DNA of 64,000 nt from PFL25 sp046260155 (GTDB lineage Bacteria; Chloroflexota; Anaerolineae; Anaerolineales; UBA4823). The notes under the pieces are model-generated. The model was not told the origin of the DNA. It saw only the letters and a program-made list of their open reading frames with translations, and did not search any database. This document shows positions 59,331 to 64,000 of the stretch, piece by piece; position 1 is the stretch's first letter, and every line of letters begins with the position of its first letter. Where the stretch lies: assembly GCA_046260155.1 (NCBI GenBank), contig JBJYXV010000079.1, forward strand, positions 14,657 to 78,656. Reading direction: 5' to 3'. A program made the translations under genes and the position numbers.

Positions 59331-60407
59331 ATGGCGCGCAAAAAAGTCGGACATATTGAACTTCAGTGGACCTGCCCGAATTGCAACGGAATTAATCCAG
59401 GTACTGTGAAACTTTGTGGAAACTGCGGAGCTCCCCAACCTCCCGATGTGAAATTTGAGCAGGCAGAGCGGCAGGAATTAATTACCGATGAAGAGAAAAT
59501 CGCGTTGGCTGATGCAGGAGCGGATATCCACTGCCCCTACTGCGGAGCGAGAAACACTGCGGGTACAGAGGTCTGCGTAAACTGCGGTGGAGACCTGGTA
59601 GAAGGACTTAAGCGGGAGAGCGGGCGGGTGATTGGCGCATATAAAACTGGACCTGTGGTGATGGTCAGCTGCCCGCACTGTGGACATGAAAATCTGGATA
59701 CGGCAAAAACCTGCACTTCCTGTGGGGGCAGCCTGGCACAGAAGGATTCGGCTGTAACCCAGGGCGCCACCCCAGAAAAACCTGCATCTAAGACTACCAT
59801 GTGGATCATTATCGGCGTGGTGGCTGCCCTGGTAATTGCCTGTGGTGCTTACCTATTCTTTGCGAACCGGACCAAACCGACAACTGGTATTGTCGAAGGT
59901 GTTAATTGGGAGCGCGTTGTGCCCGTGGAAGCACTGGTCCCTGTAGAACATAAGGATTGGCAGGATCAAATCCCCGCGGAAGCGGTAGCAGAAACCTGCA
60001 GCCAGGAATTGCGCGATGTCCAATCTGAACCAGCACCAAACTCCGTTGAAGTATGTGGTACGCCCTACACAGTAGATACTGGCAGCGGCATCGGTGAAGT
60101 GGTACAGGACTGCGAATACGAGGTTTATGATTCCTTCTGCACCTATACCCTGGACGAATGGCAGGTGGTTGATTCAGTGATAGCCAGCGGTAGTGATTAT
60201 TCACCTGTTTGGCCGGAACCGGAGCTGGAAGAAGGTCAGCGGGTGGCAGAGCAATGGCAGGAATCCTACACGATCGTCTTTGTCTCCGGTGATGAGATAT
60301 ACCGATACAACACCTCGGATATCAACCTGTTCCAGGCAGCACAGGTTGGAAGTGAGTGGACGTTGAATATCAATACTTTCGGCAACCTGGTATCGATTGA
60401 ACAGTAA
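59331..60407 (+). CDS. Triple zinc-ribbon membrane protein
   Basis: A 358-residue protein. Three N-terminal C4 zinc ribbons (CPNCNG...CGNCG; CPYCGA...CVNCG; CPHCGH...CTSCG) fill about 130 residues in the cytoplasm. One helix near 155-175 (IIIGVVAALVIACGAYLFF) leads to an extracytoplasmic domain of about 180 residues with five or six Cys (ETCSQEL, VEVCGTP, VVQDCEYEVYDSFCTYTL), probably disulfide-bonded. No family name beyond zinc ribbon is recognised. It would need envelope disulfide formation, fitting the many thiol-redox genes in the region. It is monocistronic with a strong terminator. Confidence 0.75.
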   Translation: MARKKVGHIELQWTCPNCNGINPGTVKLCGNCGAPQPPDVKFEQAERQELITDEEKIALADAGADIHCPYCGARNTAGTEVCVNCGGDLVEGLKRESGRVIGAYKTGPVVMVSCPHCGHENLDTAKTCTSCGGSLAQKDSAVTQGATPEKPASKTTMWIIIGVVAALVIACGAYLFFANRTKPTTGIVEGVNWERVVPVEALVPVEHKDWQDQIPAEAVAETCSQELRDVQSEPAPNSVEVCGTPYTVDTGSGIGEVVQDCEYEVYDSFCTYTLDEWQVVDSVIASGSDYSPVWPEPELEEGQRVAEQWQESYTIVFVSGDEIYRYNTSDINLFQAAQVGSEWTLNINTFGNLVSIEQ

Positions 60408-60440
60408 ACTCTGTATTATTTTTCCTTTGAAAATTCTCCT

Positions 60441-60472
60441 AAAAAAAGCCCCTTCATTGTGATGGGGCTTTT
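60441..60472 (+). terminator. Rho-independent terminator, possibly bidirectional
   Basis: AAAAGCCCC (60444-60452) pairs perfectly with GGGGCTTTT (60464-60472) around an 11-nt loop. A-run on one side and T-run on the other allow action in both directions. Confidence 0.9.
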
Positions 60473-60707
60473 GAATATATCCTTTTCCACGTTGAATAAT
60501 AAAATAAATGATCGTGAAAATTAAGCGGATAAACTCCAGTTTTTTACACTATTCACACAATTTCATCGGGTAAAATTTCGTTGAGCGATATTATCCAATA
60601 ATCCTGCTAATATTTATTCATATCACATGGATTTGATGGATTTTACGCAATCAGAAATTGGGCTATCAACCTGTTGGGCGTACCTTACTTTTAATAGGGA
60701 GAATGAC

Positions 60708-61352
60708 ATGAATAAGTACCACAGTTTCGTAATCGGTCGAGTGGCAGCACAAGCGATTGCAATCGCGACAATCGTTTTTGCTATTTCCCTGATTTGGGAA
60801 ATGATAAATCTTTCAGAATTTGCTAAAAACCTTGGTTATGTTGCCAGCATTTTTTTGGCCATCAGTGTGGTGATTATGATGGCTTGTTTCTATGATGTTA
60901 CAAGTGAAAAAATAAAGATATTTGGGTTGCTTGCATTAGTATCATCCATCATTTACGCCCCTTTCTGTATCGGCACCTATTTTCTTCAATTATCTGCTGT
61001 CGCACTCAATCCACTTAACCTGTCAAGCGAAGTTATAAAGGCCATTAACTTCAAGCCAGGTTCTCCAATTTTTGCGTTAGATATGCTGGGATATTGTTTT
61101 TTGTGTTTGTCCACCTTGGCTGCTGGATTCGCATTGACAGAACTAAAGGACAAGGTATTACGTGCATTGTGCTTTTTTCATGGGGCGCTTGTGGTTCCCA
61201 CAATTGCCGCACCAATTATTAGTGGACTGTTTCTAACAGCAAGCGGAGAAACCGATTTTACTGGTCATTATGTATTACTGTTTTGGTGTATTATCTTTGT
61301 GCCAATAGGATTACTATTCATGAGATATTTCAGAGAAGGACAAAGACTCTAA
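60708..61352 (+). CDS. Hypothetical six-to-seven-helix membrane protein
   Basis: I choose ATG 60708 (GGGAG 6 bp upstream), giving 214 residues; the longer frame adds 27 residues of non-conserved sequence. The protein consists almost entirely of hydrophobic helices with short loops (FVIGRVAAQAIAIATIVFAIS..., GHYVLLFWCIIFVPIGLLF). No motif or family was recognised. The region is richer in A/T than the rest of the window, which suggests recent acquisition. Confidence 0.6.
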   Translation: MNKYHSFVIGRVAAQAIAIATIVFAISLIWEMINLSEFAKNLGYVASIFLAISVVIMMACFYDVTSEKIKIFGLLALVSSIIYAPFCIGTYFLQLSAVALNPLNLSSEVIKAINFKPGSPIFALDMLGYCFLCLSTLAAGFALTELKDKVLRALCFFHGALVVPTIAAPIISGLFLTASGETDFTGHYVLLFWCIIFVPIGLLFMRYFREGQRL

Positions 61353-61432
61353 GTGTATTGCCCGAAAAAACGTAACTGGTACACCCAATAATATCTAATC
61401 TCTAACAGAATCCTGCTTCCAGCGTTGCTTAG

Positions 61433-61452
61433 AAACAAGCTTGCTTGTTTCC
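61433..61452. terminator. Palindromic hairpin between convergent genes
   Basis: GAAACAAG-CTTG-CTTGTTTC is a perfect 8-bp stem with a 4-nt loop, placed between the ends of the hypothetical membrane protein gene and the DUF523 gene. There is no T-run in either direction, so terminator function is uncertain. Confidence 0.35.
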
Positions 61453-61460
61453 CTGAGCCA

Positions 61461-61928
61461 TCAGATACCCTCCACGGTCCGAAAGTTCTTTTCGTTGTAA
61501 ACTTTGATCCCGTTCTGTTCAAGCAATTCAGCTGTTATTCCCTTACCAATTATCGTTGTATCTGTAAATGAACCATCATAGGTTCGTTTAGACCCACACG
61601 AAGGGCTATCCGATTTCAGAATCGCCGTCTGAATGCCCAGCCTCTGGCAAAACTCCAATATCCGATCTGCACCTGCTGCATATTGGGAAGTCACATCCTT
61701 TCCAGTTATTGTCAAGACCTTTGCATCACCCTTTAGGACATCCTTTGCGGTTTTTCCACTCTCAATCTCAGCCGGTTCTCTTGGAGTAGACAATCCACCG
61801 ATTTGCTCTGGACAGAGAAAAACGGCTTGCCCTGATTTCACTAGATTAATCAGCTCTTCAATTTCTTCACAATCTTCATTCCATCTGGTTCTAATACCTA
61901 TGAGGCATGGGCTGACAAGTATTTTCAT
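61461..61928 (-). CDS. DUF523 family protein
   Basis: A 155-residue protein. MKILVSPCLIGIRTRWN, VFLCPEQIGGLSTPREPAEI and ILKSDSPSCGSKRTYDG are the conserved DUF523 motifs with three Cys in fixed positions (two of them may form a cluster or bind metal). The family is of unknown function and is widespread, often next to tRNA thiolation or cell-redox genes. Here it stands alone. Confidence 0.9.
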   Translation of the reverse strand: MKILVSPCLIGIRTRWNEDCEEIEELINLVKSGQAVFLCPEQIGGLSTPREPAEIESGKTAKDVLKGDAKVLTITGKDVTSQYAAGADRILEFCQRLGIQTAILKSDSPSCGSKRTYDGSFTDTTIIGKGITAELLEQNGIKVYNEKNFRTVEGI

Positions 61929-62210
61929 GATTTATTTCTCCATATTTCCGGTTTTCAGACCTGTGTAGCTGGTAATTATCCGATCAACTTCCACGAAATT
62001 CGATTATATTGTTTTTTGCAAACAACTTTTCAACCCGAAATTTTCTGTGAAAAATACCCGTGATCACACCAATTGAACGATACTTCAAGTAGATTTCAAT
62101 CTCAGAGATCCAGTGTTCCAGCTAGGGGAAAAGTGAGTATGGTAGGGTTCCTGCTGAATAAAATAAAAAGAAATCCCTCTTTACTGCAGAGTAATTATTC
62201 TTCATCCGGG
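61929..62210. other. 282-bp AT-rich intergenic region
   Basis: No gene is supported. It has the DUF523 promoter (62003-62033) and the 3' flank of the next minus-strand gene. Frames opposite are shadows with no ribosome site. Confidence 0.4.
62003..62033 (-). promoter_or_regulatory. Promoter of the DUF523 gene
   Basis: TTGAAA (62033-62028), a long 19-bp spacer and TATAAT (62008-62003) on the minus strand, about 70 nt before the ATG at 61928. Confidence 0.4.
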
Positions 62211-62450
62211 TTAATCACCAGATCGATCAAAGCTGGTGTCTTTGGCTCTTGGCCTCTCGTGTATATGGTTGATCGCAGCGATCGCCCCGATTGCAATTAT
62301 TAAACCTGAAATCCCGCCAAGCGTTGCTCCAGCAGCAATCGCTTTTTCATCGTGGAACACTGCGGTTGACACGGCTGAAAATCCAATGAAGCATGCCACG
62401 AGGATCAAGACGTTTCCCATTCCTACCAGCATCCGGGTCAATTTCCTCAT
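62211..62450 (-). CDS. Small two-helix membrane protein, hypothetical
   Basis: A 79-residue protein with AAAGGA 8 bp before the ATG. Two hydrophobic segments (VLILVACFIGFSAVSTA and GATLGGISGLIIAIGAIAA) and a charged C-terminal tail. No family recognised. It lies 48 bp behind the larger membrane protein and probably belongs to the same operon. Confidence 0.6.
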   Translation of the reverse strand: MRKLTRMLVGMGNVLILVACFIGFSAVSTAVFHDEKAIAAGATLGGISGLIIAIGAIAAINHIHERPRAKDTSFDRSGD

Positions 62451-62498
62451 CTCAATTTCCTTTCACTCGAACTTGATTGTTGGAATTAATATAAGAAC

Positions 62499-63470
62499 TC
62501 AAGCATTCGATGTTTGGTGCGAGGTAAAGCGCTGGATCAGCCCGATCAGAGCTGGCCAGAAAAGGATCATTAGCAAGAATAAGTACCCCATAGGTGCCAT
62601 TCCGAGGTTATCGTACCAAGTTTCGGCTGTTGGCAAACCGAAATATGCTCGCCAATCCCAGGTTAGATAGCTGATCGCCATCGGAATCGAAGCAGCGAAG
62701 CAGCTGACTACAACTGACAATATTCGCCCGAGTATGTTGGAACTTCGTAAGAAAAACCAGGCACCCGCAGTGACAATTAATATTGTAGCTCCAATTAAGA
62801 GCAACAGGTATGGATGGTGGTTCTCATCGTAAATCAGGCACATGAAAGCTGCCAGGCAGTACATAACAAAGGTCAAGCGGGTCCAATCATTCCAAATATC
62901 CCGCATGAGAATTTTAACGGGATCAAAGGTCCGTGTCCATACAAGTGCAATCAGGATGACTACTCCGAAAGGAATCCAGATGGAGTGACCCTGTTTAAAC
63001 CCGAAAATCATTGAATTGGTATTCAACCATGCTGCCAGTAATGCCCAGCCCAGGTACCCGTAACTCCACAAAGGAAATCCCCTGATCCACCCTACCAGGA
63101 AACCGGATAGGACCAGCAGATAAAAAATCATGTCAATCAAATCGGCTGGTACCTGGGAGAATTGATCCATTTTGCCAATCATAACGACCAATCCGAATGC
63201 GAAAAAAGGCACCACACCGATCAGAGCTTGCCACCGGGTTGAAGGTAATAGATGTTTATCCTGAGTGGTCATTTTACCTCCTCGAAGGATTTGGTCGGAA
63301 GAGATAGTTTCTAATATGCGGGGATCTTCGATCAATTTCGCCAGTGAATGCCAATTCTCCTGCAACAAGTTGAGTGGAAATCCGTATAGTTCTCGAAGAA
63401 AATAGACCGTCTGAGTCCCATAATCCTGTGAATCTGCTTCCCGAAGTCGCCTAGTGGACACCCCATTCAT
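62499..63470 (-). CDS. Polytopic membrane protein with N-terminal prefix, PadR-linked
   Basis: A 323-residue frame. The N-terminal 66 residues are soluble and helical (YFLRELYGFPLNLLQENWHSL) and resemble the prefix regions of PadR-linked membrane proteins. The rest has about seven helices, no motif recognised. The ATG at 63272 also has a strong ribosome site (GAGGAGGT), so a shorter product of 257 residues is possible, or the prefix is a separate small gene now fused. The upstream PadR-type gene appears broken. Confidence 0.6.
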   Translation of the reverse strand: MNGVSTRRLREADSQDYGTQTVYFLRELYGFPLNLLQENWHSLAKLIEDPRILETISSDQILRGGKMTTQDKHLLPSTRWQALIGVVPFFAFGLVVMIGKMDQFSQVPADLIDMIFYLLVLSGFLVGWIRGFPLWSYGYLGWALLAAWLNTNSMIFGFKQGHSIWIPFGVVILIALVWTRTFDPVKILMRDIWNDWTRLTFVMYCLAAFMCLIYDENHHPYLLLLIGATILIVTAGAWFFLRSSNILGRILSVVVSCFAASIPMAISYLTWDWRAYFGLPTAETWYDNLGMAPMGYLFLLMILFWPALIGLIQRFTSHQTSNA

Positions 63471-63562
63471 TTCCTCCCCGAATTCATTGCAGAAATCTGC
63501 TGGGTATAGGGAAAGGAGGTTGTGGTAAATGAGGAGGAATCATCGCGGAGTCCCTGTCACGT

Positions 63563-63829
63563 TTAATCCGCCACAACCTGAGTGGAAGCTACGGTCAACA
63601 GTTTTTTCATGCGTGCGATTTCAGCGTTCAATACCTGGCAACCCAAGTCAGTCAGGATGTACGCTTTTCGTTCCCACTCAGTAGAATTAGGTATCGGATC
63701 GTCCACGCGCAGAATCCCATCCTGGTCAAGCATTCGTTTGAGAGCGCCAGAGAGTACAGGTAGATAAGAGGACTTGGTTCTCCTAACGGTGAATGTTGTT
63801 GGTATTGATCCACGTTATTAAGTCACCAT
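63563..63829 (-). pseudogene. Broken PadR-family regulator gene
   Basis: Read on the minus strand, an open frame of 83 codons (63814-63563) shows the C-terminal half of a PadR regulator: PVLSGALKRMLDQDGILRV, then ERKAYILTDLGCQVLNAEIA and MKKLL. The helix that should carry the first part of the winged helix is absent. Upstream in frame is ATG GTG ACT followed by two TAA stops (63820-63815), and no start codon follows until the Met of RML. A frameshift or deletion probably removed the N-terminus. It is unlike a sequencing error that fixes with one base, because neither other frame gives PadR sequence. Confidence 0.55.
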
Positions 63830-64000
63830 CGTATATTTCGGATACTTACATATTATCATAAAACGATGGTTGGCCTTATCCAACGAGATAATAGCGAACC
63901 TAAAACAGGAAAGTGGGACTGAAATTTTAAGGAGATCAAGTAGTATAAATATGGAGCGCTTCCAAACGTGTTGCCAAGATCGATGTGTCTGATTTGGCTG
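63830..64000. other. Window end, nothing firmly identified
   Basis: AT-rich. On the minus strand a short frame from the window edge to a TGA at 63936-63938 (ending RLEALHIYTT) could be the C-terminus of a gene lying outside, but 20 codons are not enough to say. Confidence 0.15.

Noticed and set aside
60627..60707. Longer start for the hypothetical membrane protein
   Set aside because: The ATG at 60708 has a good ribosome site and the extra residues are polar and unlike a membrane protein N-terminus.
62073..62303. Plus-strand ORF of 76 codons
   Set aside because: It overlaps the minus-strand small membrane protein gene, which has a clear ribosome site and helix pattern.
63582..63767. Plus-strand ORF of 61 codons near the window end
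   Set aside because: The opposite strand encodes the PadR C-terminal half, which has recognisable motifs.
1..64000. CRISPR arrays, tRNA or rRNA genes, insertion sequences
   Set aside because: No spaced direct repeats, no T-arm-like GTTCRANNC cloverleaf in the intergenic gaps, no transposase motifs were seen by eye.

Overview
The window looks like a chromosomal segment of a Chloroflexota bacterium, most likely class Anaerolineae. This is an inference from gene content: a compact Tad/Flp pilus locus whose CpaE carries an N-terminal receiver domain, many large GT-C/YfhO-type polytopic membrane proteins, DUF2085 and DUF309 fusions, YggS-YggT-YggU linkage and several promoters that sit directly on start codons. 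No rRNA, tRNA, CRISPR array, insertion sequence or prophage was found. Almost everything is a housekeeping or envelope gene. Only the last 3-4 kb looks more accessory.

Layout. 1-5.6 kb: four consecutive polytopic GT-C-type glycosyltransferase-like proteins, the first cut by the window edge. 5.6-13.7 kb: a LuxR-type response regulator and histidine kinase, a 48-residue Flp pilin, then cpaB-cpaE-cpaF-tadB-tadC. 13.7-15.1 kb: comF and long-form hpf. 15.1-20.4 kb: folE on the plus strand converges on a minus-strand run (TlpA thioredoxin, a degenerate Lgt homologue, a lipoprotein, DUF302, a pteridine-reductase-type SDR, folB, folK). 20.6-24.6 kb: a lipoprotein thioredoxin with an in-frame UGA exactly where the first active-site Cys belongs, then csoR-copZ-copA behind a promoter with a CsoR-like operator. 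25-30.8 kb: Tat-exported L,D-transpeptidase, CcdA, a second TlpA, a glutaredoxin-DUF2085 fusion, PgeF, YggS, YggT, YggU. 30.9-34.1 kb (minus): a membrane-anchored NACHT-like/HEAT ATPase and a coiled-coil zinc-ribbon protein. 34.2-41.5 kb: three large YfhO/GT-C membrane proteins around an OmpR-type regulator. 41.6-50.3 kb: MoxR and DUF58, two FAD amine oxidoreductases, a class V aminotransferase, AlaX and an unrecognised 490-residue protein. 50.4-59.1 kb: membrane spermidine-synthase-like protein, lipoprotein PIMT, deacetylase, OsmC, creatinase-like M24 protein, HD hydrolase, receiver-like/DUF309 fusion, trpS. 59.3-64 kb: zinc-ribbon membrane protein, small membrane proteins, DUF523 and a broken PadR gene.

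The best candidate for something new is the putative selenoprotein at 20649-21317. The UGA replaces the N-terminal Cys of a WCxxC thioredoxin motif, the frame continues through the rest of a thioredoxin fold to a normal stop and terminator, and a hairpin with the geometry of a bacterial SECIS lies just downstream. It sits among other genes for extracytoplasmic thiol chemistry (two TlpA proteins, CcdA, glutaredoxin-DUF2085) and next to copper export, which suggests an envelope redox and metal-stress neighbourhood. A second coherent module is pterin biosynthesis: folE, folB, folK and an SDR with the Asp-Tyr-Lys active site typical of PTR1/FolM rather than the usual Ser-Tyr-Lys.
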